This document shows positions 23,780 to 35,265 of a DNA stretch of 64,000 nucleotides, one piece after another; position 1 is the first letter of the stretch; every line of letters begins with the position of its first letter. The notes below the pieces were generated by a model. That model made no database searches. It saw only the letters and a list, made by a program, of their open reading frames with translations, and was not told the DNA's origin. Made by a program: the position numbers and the translations under genes. Source of the DNA: Odobenus rosmarus divergens (taxonomy: Eukaryota; Chordata; Mammalia; Carnivora; Odobenidae); the NCBI RefSeq assembly GCF_000321225.1, contig NW_004450562.1, forward strand, positions 144,227 through 208,226, in the 5' to 3' direction.

Positions 23780-24880
23780 AGTAATCTTTTAAAGAGACTT
23801 AAATAATAAGAGAAAAGTCTTTTATGTTTACTGACATAGTTGCCATCTCTGGCACTCTTTATTCTTTTGTGTTGATTCAAATTTCTATCTACCTGAAACT
23901 TCCTTTAACCTTTCTTATACTATATATCTACTGGTAATGAATCCTTTCATTTTCTCTACATCTGGAAAGAAATCAGTGAATTTTTCTTTTAGATTTCATA
24001 CTTTTGATCTCTAGAAGTTGCATTTGGTTATTTTTTCTGTTGCCTGTTTCTCTATTCCTTATGTTCATTTTGCTTTAATTCCTTCAGCATATTTGTAATA
24101 GCTCTTCTAACATTCCTATCTTTTTGTTGTATTATCTCTATCACTTGTATGTATCTATTGACTGATTTTTTTCTCCTGGTTATGGATAGTGTGAATTTTA
24201 CATGGATAAATGCTGGGGTGTTTTATTATTATTATTATTATTCCTTTAAAAAGGAATACAGGTACTTATACAGGTACTTAAATTACTGGATTAGTTTGAT
24301 GTTTTCAAGGCTTGTTTTTAAGCTTTCTTTTGGTAGTTTTAGAATAGGCTTTATTCTAAGGCTAGGTTAGCTTTGCTACTAAGGCATGATCCTTCTGATG
24401 TTGCCTCTGAATTCCTCTGGTGTTCAACGAAGATTAACTCTAGTTGGCGAGAACTCCTATCTCCAAGTTTTGTGTGAGCTCTGGTAGCTGCTCAGTTTAC
24501 AGCTCCCCAGATATTCTTTGCCTGGTCTCCTGTAGTTTTACCCTATTCATATATGATTTAGCATTTAGCAATCGAATCAAGAAGATACCTATGCAGATTT
24601 CTCGACCTCTTTTCCATGCATCTCCCTCCTCTCTGGCACTCTGCCCACAAATTCTGCCACCTCAGCCTTCCTTAACTCTGATCTCTGTTTATTCAACTCA
24701 GCAATACTATCAAGTTCTGATTTTGATCACCTGTCTGTTTTGTAGTCTGGAAAGTGCCTCTAGGTGGATAGCTGAGACAATCATAGGGATCACCTTAATT
24801 GTTTCCCTTTTCTCAGGGACCACAGTGTTGCACTGGCTGTTGTATAATTTCCAAAAACAGTTCTTTCATTCACTTTATCT
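23780..24880 (-). mobile_element. Probable old L1 5'-region fragment
   Basis: Sequence such as ttatggatagtgtgaatttt and tgaattcctctggtgttc resembles antisense L1M 5' regions. An (ATT)n run lies at 24222-24242. Low-confidence family call; no gene seen. Confidence 0.4.
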
Positions 24881-25010
24881 AGTTTTCCAATTGTTTATGG
24901 CAGTAGAGTAATTCGGTTCTGATTATTTTATCAAGGCTATAGAAGCAGAAATTGATTTCATTCAATTTTAAAATCAGCAATTCACAGCAATCTTTATTTT
25001 GGTTTTACAG

Positions 25011-25169
25011 GGCAAAGAAAGAGATTGAATACCAGGAACTGATGTTTCTTTTAACTGGAGGAGTAAGTCTTAAGAGTGCTGAGAAAAATCCTGATCCGAC
25101 TTGGCTACAGGATAAAAGCTGGGAGGAAATTTGCCGTGCAAGTGAATTTCCTGCCTTCAAAGAACTCAG
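25011..25169 (+). CDS. DNAH12: DNAH12 coding exon C
   Basis: Acceptor ...ttttacAG, donor GTAATT. It completes L then reads AKKEIEYQELMFLLTGG and LQDKSWEEICRASEFPAFKE, matching the dynein pattern 'TGG...W L.d..W..i..l..l..F'. Ends with AG of a split arginine codon. The next intron is only 125 bp. Confidence 0.93.
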
Positions 25170-25294
25170 GTAATTATTTAAACTTGATGACAGCATTGAA
25201 TAAGGATAGATAAATTTGTAATCTCCTTGTTTAACAATCTCTTTTTAAATTATTTTCCAATGAAGTAATAACTATTAAGCTTTTTTTCCATTAG

Positions 25295-25439
25295 GAAGCA
25301 TTTTTGTGAACATATAACTGAATGGCGGGAAATTTATGACAGTAAAGAGCCACACAATGCTAAATTTCCAGTACCAATGGATGAAAAACTAAATGAACTA
25401 CAGAAAATAATAATTCTTCGGTGCCTAAGACCTGATAAG
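25295..25439 (+). CDS. DNAH12: DNAH12 coding exon D
   Basis: Acceptor ...ttccattAG, donor GTAAAA, ending in phase 0 after ILRCLRPDK, the 'RxxRPD+' motif that precedes AAA6 in dyneins. An open frame runs past the donor to 25598 but loses dynein similarity at 25440, so that extension is intron. Confidence 0.92.
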
Positions 25440-25489
25440 GTAAAAAGACAAATGTGTTCTACTTGGAATCCAGTTAATTTGCCATTTAA

Positions 25490-25682
25490 GAATAAGTCCT
25501 GGGAATTAAAGGCACAACGTAAGGAATACAGTCAACGATATTGTGAAAGCAGTGTAATGGGACAGATGGTAGCTACACTTGTGGCGAATAGAGCATGATG
25601 TAAAAACGTATTAAATCTAGGTTGTACACCTGACACTAATGTAACAACGTGTGTCAACTATACTCAAATTTTTAAAAAAAAT
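25490..25682 (+). mobile_element. Old L1 3' tail, plus strand
   Basis: Diverged 'gttgtacacctgacactaat' and 'gtcaactatactcaaat' followed by an A-rich tail, the standard end of L1MA/L1MB elements. It lies 50 bp after DNAH12 exon D. Confidence 0.7.
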
Positions 25683-25828
25683 AAGTTGTGTTAGGTTTAA
25701 AGTTACTGTTATTTGGTTCTTTGATCCTCATTCTAGATACTCAAACAGGTTCATTGAGCTCCTTGGATTTGTGGGTTTATAGTTCTCCTCAACTTGAGAA
25801 AAATTTTGGCCATTATTTCTTCAAATAC

Positions 25829-25995
25829 TTTTTTATAAGATTTTATTTATTTATTTGAGTTGGAGAGGGGCAGCCAGAGAGGGAGAGTCCATGCAGACTC
25901 CATGATGCAGGGCTCGAACTCATGACCTTGAGATCATGACCTGAGCCAGAACCAAGAATCTGAGGCTTAACCAACAGAGCCACAGAGGCGCCCCT
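25829..25995 (-). mobile_element. can-SINE, inverted, degraded
   Basis: Starts ataagattttatttattt and ends gagccacagaggcgcccc; target duplication cttcttcaaata(c/t). Confidence 0.82.
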
Positions 25996-26218
25996 TCTTC
26001 AAATATTTTTTGCCACTCCACCCTATGAGTCCAAGTAAATATACATTAGACTGCTTGGTATTATACCATAGATGATTGCTCTGTTAATTATTTTTAAATT
26101 TTTTGTATCACTGTGCTTCAGTTTGTATAGTTTCTACTGCTATCTTTAAGTTTACTGATTTCTTCTTTTATAGTGTCTAATCTGCTATTGTTCCTATCCA
26201 ATTAATTTTTTTGTTTCA

Positions 26219-26440
26219 GGGGCTCCTGGGTGGCTCAGTTGGTTCAGCGTCCGACTCTTGGTTTTGGCTCAGATCATGGTCTCAGGGTCGTGGGATCGAG
26301 CCCTGCTTTGGACACCTCATTCAGTGTGGAGTCTGCTTGAGATTCTTTCTCTCCCTCTGCCTTTTCCCCCTGTTTGTACACACTCAGGCACACTCTCCCT
26401 CTCTCACAAATAAATTAAAAAATCTTAATAAAAAAAAGAA
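26219..26440 (+). mobile_element. can-SINE, older subtype
   Basis: Head aggggctcctgggtggctca; diverged CT region; imperfect duplication tttttttgtttcag / atttccttgtttcag. Confidence 0.85.
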
Positions 26441-26493
26441 AAAGAATTTCCTTGTTTCAGCTATTATATATTTCACTATTAGAAAGTTCACTT

Positions 26494-26690
26494 GGGGGGC
26501 ACTGGGTGGCTCAGTTGGTTAAGTGTCTGTCTTCAGCTCAGGTCATGATCCCAGTGTCCTTGGATCGAGTCCCACATTGGGCTCCCTGCTCAACAGGGAG
26601 CCAGCTTCTCCCTCTCCCTCTGCCTGCCACTCCACCTACTTGTGCTCTCTCTCTCTGTCAAATAAACAAATAAAATCTTTCTTAAAACAG
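26494..26690 (+). mobile_element. can-SINE
   Basis: Head gggggcactgggtggctcag and tail caaataaacaaataaaatct. Short flanks agttcacttgg / agttcatttgg. Confidence 0.87.
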
Positions 26691-26699
26691 TTCATTTGG

Positions 26700-27850
26700 T
26701 TTTTTATATGTTAGATTTCTTTTTTCATTCTGTTCATGTTTTCTTTAAATACTTGAACACAGTTATAACAACTGTTTTTAAACTTTGACTGCTAATTCCA
26801 TCATTTCTGGATCTGTTTCTATTGACTGATTTTACTCTTGGTTATAGATTATATTTTCTTGCTTTTTGGCCCACCCAGTAATGTTTGACTGGGTGCCAAA
26901 CGTTGTTGATAATTTGATTTTGTTACGTTCCTTTAAAGGTTGTAGAGTTTTATTCTGCTAGTTCAAGGGTCAGCAAACAACACTTGTGGGCCAAATCCAG
27001 CCCATGACTTATTTTTGTCCAGCCCATGGGAGATGATGATGGTGTTTATATTTTAAAGAGTTGTTTTTAAAAAGAAGGAAAAAAATATGCAGCAGAAATT
27101 GTATGTGGCCCACAACACCTAAAGTTTTTACTATCTAGCCCTCTGTAGAAAAAGGTTACCAATCCCTTTGACTACATAGTTACATTACTTAATTTCAGAT
27201 TGTTCCTTTCAAAGATTATTTTAATATTTGTTAGCACAAATGTAGAAAAGCCTTTACTCAATGGATAGTTTAGCTCCACTACTAAAGTGTGACCTTTCTG
27301 GGAACTTTACTGAATGCCCCAAGTGATCACCAAGGGCTCTCCACTGTGGCTGTTGGGAAGTTGAATAATTCCCAGCCTGGCATGAACTCTGGTAGCTCTG
27401 TAGATCCCCAGTTCAGAGCTCTCCAGTCACTCCTTGCTTAGTCTATGCATGCACACCTTTGTATTCAGCAAAGATTCAAGGGTACTGTTATGCAGGTTTC
27501 TTTATTTTTTCTGGGTAGTTCCCCTCTAATTTGAACTCTGTAACTTCTAGTGGCCTCCCTCCTTGAACTCTGATTTCTGTCTTCCCAAGTCAGCAACACT
27601 GTGTTGCTCTGTTTTCAATCACTTTTCCTATTCCACAGGCTGAAATGTACCTCCCAGAAGAAAGCTAAAGGGATAATAGATCTCACCTTGTGAGTTTCCT
27701 CTTTCATAGAGATCAAAGTCTCGTACTACCTGTTGTCTGAATTGCCCAGTGTTTGAAAATGGTTGTTTTTTAAATTTTGTCCATTTTTAGTTGTTTATGT
27801 GAGAGTGTAAATCTGGGCCCTGTTAGCAGAAGGGGCCATACTGGCTGGAA
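26700..27850 (-). mobile_element. Probable old L1 5'-region fragment, interrupted by a DNA transposon
   Basis: Sequence such as ggcccacccagtaatgtttg and gactgggtgccaaacgttg looks like the antisense L1M 5' region seen at 23780-24880. Low-confidence family call. Confidence 0.4.
26964..27170. mobile_element. hAT-type non-autonomous DNA transposon
   Basis: Starts caagggtcagcaaaca and ends ggttaccaatccctttg, imperfect terminal inverted repeats, with 'gggccaaatccagcccatga' and 'actatctagccct' inside. The pattern fits the CAGGGGTCGGCAAAC class; exact family unsure. Confidence 0.6.
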
Positions 27851-27920
27851 GTAAAAGATGGTAGAAAATCTTATACATGTCACAATTTTATCAGTTTAAA
27901 CATGCACAAAAAATCCTTCT

Positions 27921-28870
27921 TTTTTTTCTTCCAAGTTTTTATTTAAATTCCAGTTAGTTAACATACACTATAATATTAGTTTCAGGTGTAGAATTTAGTG
28001 ATTCACGCTTACATACTACACCCAGTGCTCATCACAAGTGCCCTCCTTAATCCCCATCACCTATTTAACCCATTCCCCCACCCACCTCCCCTCCAGTAAC
28101 CCTCAGTTCTCTATATTTAAGAGTCTGTTCCGTGGTTTGCATCTCTTTTCCCCCCCTGTGTTCATCTGTCTTGTTTCTTAAATTCCACATATGAGCAAAA
28201 TCATATGGTATTTGTCTTTCTCTGACTGACTTATTTCCCTTAGCATAATACTCTCCAGCACCATCCATGTCATGCAAATGACATTCTTTTTTATGGCTGA
28301 CTAATATTCCATTGTATATACATACTACATCTTCTATATCCATTCATTAGATGCTGGACAATTTGGGCTCTTTCCATAATTTGACTATTGTTAATAATGC
28401 TGCTATAAACATTGAGGTGCATGTATGCCTTTGAATCAGTATTTTTGTATCCTTTGGGTAAATACCTAGGAGTGCCATTGCTGGATCATAGGGTAGTTCT
28501 ATTTTTAACTTTTTGAGGAACCTCCATACTGTTTTCCAGAGTGAACTTATAAAATCAACACCCTTGGGGTGCCTGGGTGGCTCAGTTGGTTAGGTGTCTG
28601 CCTTCGGTTTGGATCATTATCCTAGGGTCCTGGGATTGAGCCCCACATCAGGCTCCCTGCTCAGCGGGGGCCTGCTTCTCCTTGTCCTCCCCACTTGTGC
28701 TCTCTTTTGCTATCTCTGTCACTATCTGTGTCTCTCTCTCAAATACATAAATAAAATCTTAAAAAAATAATAAAATAAAACTCAACACCCAAAAAACAAA
28801 TAATCCAATTAAAAAGTAGAAGGCATGAATAGACATTTTTCCAAAGAAGACATACAGATGGCCAACAGAC
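27921..28870 (-). mobile_element. Twin-primed (5'-inverted) L1 with a SINE inside
   Basis: 27921-28545 is L1 3' UTR and ORF2 end on the minus strand. At about 28546 the orientation flips: 28546-28564 plus 28780-28870 is ORF2 sequence on the plus strand (aatccaattaaaaagtagaa, ccaaagaagacatacagatg), normally just upstream of the other part. Flanks acaaaaaatccttct (27906-27920) and acaaaaatctttct (28871-28884) look like the target duplication. Confidence 0.82.
28565..28779 (+). mobile_element. can-SINE inside the inverted L1 segment
   Basis: Head ggggtgcctgggtggctcag, tail aaatacataaataaaatct. Flanks aaaatcaacaccc / aaaactcaacaccc. Confidence 0.88.
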
Positions 28871-29149
28871 ACAAAAATCTTTCTATAGGTGAAATAAACA
28901 GGCTGATACTGATTTTCACACATTCAAGAAAGGTGATTATGGTGTTACAAAAGAAAAAAAAATTTTTGATAGCTAATGCTTATTTTATCATAATAAATAT
29001 TTAATCTTTTAACCTCCTATTAACAAGAATAATATTATTCTAGTTTCTGGGCTGATTAATTTTCACCTGAATATACCTTTCTTTTTCATTAAATGCATAT
29101 GACAAGTTAGATCCTGCTTCATCTCATTAGGAGATGAATTTCCAATTAT

Positions 29150-29275
29150 ATTTTTTATTTAATTTCAATTAGCCAACATAGTTTTGATGTAGTGTTCAAT
29201 GATTCATTAGTTGCATATAACACCCAGTGCTCATCACATCACGTGCCTTCCTAATGCCCAACACCCAGTTACCCA
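29150..29275 (-). mobile_element. Short L1 3' tail
   Basis: About 125 bp of L1 3' UTR (ttgatgtagtgttcaatgat, cacccagtgctcatcacat), strongly 5' truncated. 29280-29920 shows no recognised feature. Confidence 0.75.
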
Positions 29276-29921
29276 AAAGAAAAAATTTTAAACAGAAAAC
29301 CAAAAACTATGTTCATACATGTAGTTCAAACTTTGAGAAAGTAACTTCATCTTTCTGAGCTCCATGTATAAAATGAAGGTGGTGAAAGTAATTGCAATGG
29401 TCATTTCTTCTTTCCTTTTTTGTTTTTCTTTTTTTAACATTTTATGTTTTTAGTAAAGCATCACAAGGAGCATCATCTAATGCTTCACTTAGCCTCTGAG
29501 TAGATTCAAACAGAGGTTTACATAATTATTAGACTCCTGAGTACTTCTTCTTAACTCTCTAAGACCTTCGTGCATTGTTAAAACTTACCTCATTCTTTCC
29601 TACCTGACAGTTGTGTGTATATATATATGTTTTTTTCACCAGACAGTAGATCACTTTAAAGCCAAAACAATGCTGTGTTCATTATTTTATCACCAATAGC
29701 CTCCCTTGTTCGTTGTAAACTTAGGAATGATTAGCTCTGCATCTGGGAAATACTTGCCTAATTTGCACTCCACAGAATGGCTCTCTGATAGCCAATGGAA
29801 ATGTTGTTTCAGTGCCAAGTATGGAGTTATTGCCTAGTCTGCCATGCTTGGGAGCCTGTGCTTAAACATTACAGCACTTACCACACTGGAATATGAAATA
29901 ATTGTCTGCTTGTTTGTTAGC

Positions 29922-30052
29922 ATCGCCCACTACACTCTGAGCTTCTGGAGGTCAGAACCCATGCCTTATTTTGCTCAATATCTCCAGGACTTAAAGCAGT
30001 GCCTGTAAGATAGTAGGACATCTCAGTAAATGTCTGTGAATTGAGTTGAATT
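29922..30052 (+). repeat. L2 3'-end fragment
   Basis: 'ctctgagcttctggaggtca', 'agcagtgcctgtaagatagt' and 'tcagtaaatgtctgtgaat' follow the L2 3' end pattern. Confidence 0.6.
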
Positions 30053-30085
30053 GAATTAAACTAAGTTCAACTAAAGCCTGTGTTT

Positions 30086-30475
30086 GTCAGGATTCTCCAG
30101 AGAAACAGAACCAATAGGATAGTTAAGACAGAGATTTACAGGAATTGGCTCACATGATTGTGGAGGCTGGCAAGTCCAAAATCTGCAGGCTGGAGACCCA
30201 GGGAAGAGGCCATATTGCAGGTCAAGTCCAAAGTCAGTGTGCTGGCAAAATTCCCTCTTCCTCAGTGGAGGTCTGTCTTTTTTTTTCTCTTAAGGCCTTC
30301 AACTGATTGAATGAGGCCACTCACATTATAGAGAGTAATACACTTAACGTCTACTGATTTAAACATTAATCTCATCTTTAAAATATCTTCCTAGCAACAT
30401 CCAGACTAGTATTTGACCAAATATCTGGGTACTCTGTTCTAGCAAAGCTGACACCTAAAATTAACCGTCACAAAA
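30086..30475 (+). repeat. Ancient interspersed repeat, family unsure
   Basis: Begins tcaggattctccagagaaac and ends cacctaaaattaaccgtcac, a widespread mammalian repeat that I recognise but cannot name safely. 30480-31200 holds no recognised feature. Confidence 0.5.
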
Positions 30476-31219
30476 CTTATCTCCAGGTCCATTCAAGTCT
30501 CCATAATTTCTTCTCTAGAGTGTCTTACGTGAAGGATCAAAATCTTATAGAAAAGTCTTATAAATTTTTCTTATATTAAATTACTGGAACAAGGTACTTT
30601 TTCTATAGAAAATTGTCATATTGCAGTTACATCATGTCAGGGAACATTGCCCTGGTCTGTGCATAGAGTAAAGGGTGTCCTCACTATCTCCCCTTCCCTA
30701 AAATTTACATCGAAGATCTATGCTAGATACAAACTATACATGGTGTTAATGGTTAAAAAAAAAAAAGATTTCATCATTGCTCATGTGAAATTATTAAAGA
30801 AAGAAATAAAGTCTGTTATATCATGGTGAGCTCCTTTTTTGAAAACCCTTCGGTGGCCTTTCCATACCTATAGAATAATGACAGAACTATGGCTTGGCAG
30901 TCTTGTTACTTGGCTAACCATACCTCTTTTCTGCAATTCCATTCTTAGCTTCTTGAAACTTCTGGAAATTTTCACTGTTTATACCTACAGAATTGCTCAC
31001 AACTACACAAAATTTCTCCTACAGAAGACTCCATCCTTCCTTCCCTTCTAGTCCACACACTGCAGACCCATCTCTGCCAGGACTGCAGAAGCCTGTGATG
31101 ATCTCTCCTCCCTCCACCAAATTCCTACAGCTTCACTTTAGAAAGTTGTTTAGCGTTTAGAAGGTGATATTGAGTTCCTCTTTGTACTTATTTTCTGCTG
31201 CTAATGTTGATGAGTATCA

Positions 31220-31800
31220 TTCTTTTGCTTCAAATTAATTTTAATGTAATTTATAAAGAAGTAACATATTCCTGTGGTTCAGAACTGTTTTGTATACGTG
31301 AATAAAGTGGACCTCCAATCTGCATCTCCCAGGCTCTCAGCATCCTTTCCCTCAGGCAACTCATGTTACCTGCTTCTTGTTACCCTTTTATGCACATATA
31401 AATATGCATACGCATTAATTCTTTTTCCATTTATTTTTTAACACAAATGGTTGCATCCACTGTTTTGCATGTTGCTTTTTCCCCTATCAATTTATAAAGA
31501 GCTTTCTCATTCTTTTTTTTACAATTGCATGGTATTTCATTATAAGAGTATGCCATAATTTCTTCAACCATTTCCTATTGATGGACCTTTATAATATATA
31601 TGTATTATCTACTATAAAAATGTTGCAATAAATAACCTTATTCAAAAGACATTTCTCACATGTGCAACTATCTCTCAGAATAAAGTCCTGGGAATAAAAT
31701 TGCTGAGTCAGTGGATTTGCCCATTTGTAATTTTTACAGATACTGCCAAATCCATGAAAGTTACACTAGATGACTTTTCCACAGCGGTGTATGAGACTAT
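31220..31800 (-). mobile_element. Old L1M-type ORF2 fragment
   Basis: Antisense ORF2 C-terminal features such as gcatggtatttcattataag and aaagtcctgggaataaaat. A related part resumes at 32890-33110 (gagtttgagcatcttttcat). The stretch 31800-32890 between them holds no clear gene. Confidence 0.55.
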
Positions 31801-33207
31801 CTGTTTAACCCATAGTTTTTTCCACACAGAATGTTGCCAAACTTTTGGATCTTTGGTAATCTGTTGAGGGCGTTTGAGGGATCTGGGGACCGGTGAGGGT
31901 GGGGACAGACATGGACATGAGGTGGTAGTAGGCACACAAGAGCTACGCTGGATGATGCTTTAACAAGTTTGCACGTTGGAGAGAGAGAAGTCCCTCAGAG
32001 CAGGAATCTCTCCAGACGCTGGTTTTTGGGGGTTGAGGGTCCCACAGCTCTAAAGGGGAGGAGGGCAAGGAAGAAGGGAGAAGAGGCTTATGCCGTGTCT
32101 TGGGGATGTTTCTCGGCAGCACTATGGTTTGGAGTTGCTGGATTGGAGTTCTGAAGGCCTGCACTGGCTTGGGGTCTTTATGTCCTGGGACTTATCTATA
32201 GCTAGCAGATGTTGGGTGCAAAGTAGGCAGGCTGTCAGTGGCTAAACATCTGCTTATTTGGGCTATGTTTACAAAAATTGAATGTGCAAAAGTTTGAGTT
32301 TGGTGCCAATGGGCTTTTGAGCTAACAGTTTTCAGCGTGCTATGAAGGAAACCCTCTAGGGGTCAATAAACAGACACTATCCTTGTCCCTTTACCTAACA
32401 ATCTAATAGGTGAAAAATGATATCTAAGTATAGTTATCATTTGTGTTTTTTAAAATTATGAGTATTAGGGTAAGACTAACTGCTGTAACAAAGAGACCTA
32501 AAATACAGTAGCCTAAGTAAAAAAGAAGTGAATCTCTCTCTCGCCTAAGAACCCAGGGCAAGTGTTTGAGGCAACTGGCGGGGCAGCTCTGCTTTTGAGA
32601 TCATCCAGACATTCAAGTTTTTTCTCTCATGCTAGGAAAGTCCCCTAGAGTGTGGTCCTCCTCAGTGAGATTGGAGCTGGCTCATGAATACCACATCTGT
32701 TGAAGAGCAAAAGAGAGTAATGAAGGCAAACAGCTTCCTTATAAAAAATACCTTCTGAAAGCACCATGTATAACTTCTACTTGCATCCTTCTGGCCAAAA
32801 CTTGGTCATGCAGCCATGTCTAAGTACAAGAAAAGTTGGGAAAACTTGGGGTTGTATCACCAAAAGGAGACAAACAGGGAGACAGTTTGCAGTCTCTGCT
32901 ATACTGAATGAGTTTGAGCATCTTTTCATATGTTTAAGATCCATTTTTATAAATGGATTCCATGAGTCATTTTCTATAAACTGCTCATTGTCTCTGCCCT
33001 TTTTTCTTTTGGATTGTTAGTCTGGTCCTATCAATTTATACACACTTCTTACATATTAGAGAAATTCATACTTTGTGTCTATGAAATGCTGCATGCTTTT
33101 CTTGACTATTAGACTTAAATTGTACTCTGTCAGTTTTCAGTAATCATCACAATTGGTTTGTGAAATGAAAATTACTCTAAAGGGCATATTATTTCTCTCT
33201 TTAACAG

Positions 33208-33358
33208 ATAACTCCAGCTATAACAAATTATGTAACTGACAAACTAGGGAAAAAGTTTGTGGAGCCTCCACCATTTGATTTGACAAAGAGTTACTTGGAC
33301 TCAAACTGTACCATTCCTTTAATTTTTGTGCTATCTCCGGGAGCGGATCCCATGGCTA
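33208..33358 (+). CDS. DNAH12: DNAH12 coding exon E (start of AAA6)
   Basis: Acceptor ...ctctttaacAG, donor GTAAGT. It reads ITPAITNYVTDKLGKKFVEP, then PLIFVLSPGADPMA. LSPGADP is the degenerate P-loop of AAA6, which does not bind nucleotide in dyneins. The final A starts a serine codon finished by the next exon. Confidence 0.93.
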
Positions 33359-33432
33359 GTAAGTCTGCCTACTGAATACTTTGAAGAACCTATAGATAAA
33401 CCGTCTTGCTCAATGGCCACTTCTTTTTTTAA

Positions 33433-33633
33433 TTTTTTAAAGATTTTATTTATTTATTTATTTATTTGAGAGAAAGAGACAGAGATAGCAAGAGAGAGCA
33501 CAAGTGGGGAGGAGAGGGAAAAGCAGGCTCCCAGCTGAGCAGGGAGCCCGACGCAGGGCTCAATCCCAGGACCCTGAGATCATGACTTGAGCCAAAGGCA
33601 GACGCTTAACCAACTGAGCCACCCAGGCGCCCC
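33433..33633 (-). mobile_element. can-SINE, antisense, 160 bp before exon F
   Basis: Complete inverted copy with a long tttatttatttatttattt start, in the 435-bp intron between exons E and F. Approximate flank duplication ggccacttctt / gggccatttctt. Confidence 0.88.
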
Positions 33634-33793
33634 ATCAAGGGCCATTTCTTATATGATTGTAGCTCACTTAGTAAATCTGAGATGTATAAGGAAAAGTAAC
33701 TGGAATCTTCCAGTGAAGTACCTGCACACTGAAACATAAGGCATACTTTGTGATTTTAGAGCAAGCAGTGAAACATTTTTTGTGCTCTCTTAG

Positions 33794-34047
33794 GCCTGCT
33801 GAAATTTGCAAATGATAAAGCTATGTCTGGAAATAAATTTCAAGCAATTTCCCTGGGACAAGGACAAGGACCAATTGCAACAAAAATGATTAAAGCAGCA
33901 ATAGAAGAAGGAACTTGGGTGTGCCTACAGAATTGTCACCTTGCCGTCTCCTGGATGCCCACGTTGGAAAAAATATGTGAAGATTTTACCCCTGAAGTCT
34001 GTAACTCGTCCTTTAGGCTTTGGCTCACAAGTTATCCATCTCCGAAA
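33794..34047 (+). CDS. DNAH12: DNAH12 coding exon F (AAA6 core)
   Basis: Acceptor ...ctctcttAG, donor GTATGT. It reads [35 protein letters not shown], then [20 protein letters not shown] and [12 protein letters not shown]. The LGQGQG and LQNCHL blocks are near-invariant in dynein heavy chains. An open frame continuing to 34122 past the donor is intronic. Confidence 0.94.
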
Positions 34048-34253
34048 GTATGTTTATTTTGTATGAAGTTCAGTACATTTATTCAGTTATCTCTTACATT
34101 GTGTATCTTAATCAAGCCTTAAATGCTTAACCTTAAGAGGTCTTAAAAATATTTCTGGAGTCCTCTTTTTTACCTATTTTTAACCCACTAGTATATGCAT
34201 GTTTAGGACTCAAGCTGGTTATCTTTAGTAATGCTCTGTTTATTCTGTCTTAG

Positions 34254-34394
34254 TTCCCGGTAACCATCCTACAGAACGGAGTGAAAATGACTAATGAGCC
34301 TCCCACGGGTCTTCGGCTAAATCTCCTTCAATCTTACCTCACTGATCCAATTTCTGATTCTCAGTTTTTCGGTGGATGCCAGGAAAAGGAACTG
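34254..34394 (+). CDS. DNAH12: DNAH12 coding exon G (AAA6)
   Basis: Acceptor ...ctgtcttAG, donor GTAATG; 47 whole codons, phase 0 at both ends. It reads [20 protein letters not shown], then [15 protein letters not shown], the conserved 'FPv.iLQ.gvKmTnEpP.GlraNl' block of AAA6. Confidence 0.94.
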
Positions 34395-34476
34395 GTAATG
34401 TTCAGCCTCTGGAGCTTTTCAAATGTGTTCTAACAGTGAGAAAATCTGGGACTATAAATATTTAACAATGTTAAAC

Positions 34477-34773
34477 AAATAATGCAATATATGTTAAGGA
34501 AAAAAGAAGAAGAAGATAGCAGGAGGGGAAGAATGAAGGGGGGGAAATCAGAGAGGGAGATGAACCATGAGAGACGATGGACTCCGAAAAACAAACTGAG
34601 GGTTCTAGAGGGGAGGGAGGTGGGGGGATGGGTTAGCCTGGTGATGGGTATTAAAGAGGGCACGTTCTGTGTGTCGCACTGGGTGTTATGCGCAAACAAT
34701 GAATCATGGAACACTACATTAAAAACTAATGATGTAATGTATGGTGATTAACATAACAATAAAAAATTAAAAA
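34477..34773 (+). mobile_element. Young 5'-truncated L1 tail, sense strand
   Basis: About 300 bp of L1 3' end (ggtattaaagagggcacgtt, gtgattaacataacaataaa) with a perfect 21-bp target duplication at 34456-34476 and 34774-34794. Confidence 0.92.
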
Positions 34774-34849
34774 AAATATTTAACAATGTTAAACTTTAGG
34801 CATTCTCTAAGCAGACAGATATTGTGCCTGTATTGTTCATCATTTTCTT

Positions 34850-34915
34850 CCCAGCAGTTCGTGCTCTGCTTCCCACAGAGTAGACATTCAAATAGATATC
34901 TGTTGACTGAATGAA
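34850..34915 (+). repeat. L2 3'-end fragment
   Basis: 'cccacagagtagacattcaa' and 'atctgttgactgaatgaatg' fit the end of L2. Confidence 0.5.
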
Positions 34916-35008
34916 TGTGTCTTACTTTGTAAACCAAAAATCCATTAACAAGTTTGATGAAGACCCAAGAGTAGCAATCTATTTTCATATCATATATTCA
35001 TTCTTTTT

Positions 35009-35199
35009 TTTTAAAGATTTTATTTATTTGTTTACAGAAAGAGACACAATGAGAGAGGGAACACAAGCAGGGGGAGCAGGAGAGGGAGAAGCAGGCTTCC
35101 CAAGGAGCAGGGAGCCCCATGCAGGGCTCGATCCCAGGACCCCGGGATCATGACCTAAGCTGAAGGCAGATGCTTAACGACTGAGCCACCCAGGTGCCC
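35009..35199 (-). mobile_element. can-SINE, inverted
   Basis: Flanked by catatattcattcttt / catgtattcattcttt. Confidence 0.9.
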
Positions 35200-35237
35200 C
35201 TCATGTATTCATTCTTTCAACAAAATGTGTGTTAGGT

Positions 35238-35265
35238 GATCGAGCCCCGCATCAGGCTCCCTGCT
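35238..35265 (+). repeat. 28-bp orphan can-SINE fragment
   Basis: gatcgagccccgcatcaggc and the next eight bases match the middle of the SINE family exactly, with no head or tail. Confidence 0.65.

Noticed and set aside
24444..24911. 155-codon plus-strand open frame
   Set aside because: Lies in probable antisense L1 5' region, lacks recognisable domains, and no splice partner was found.
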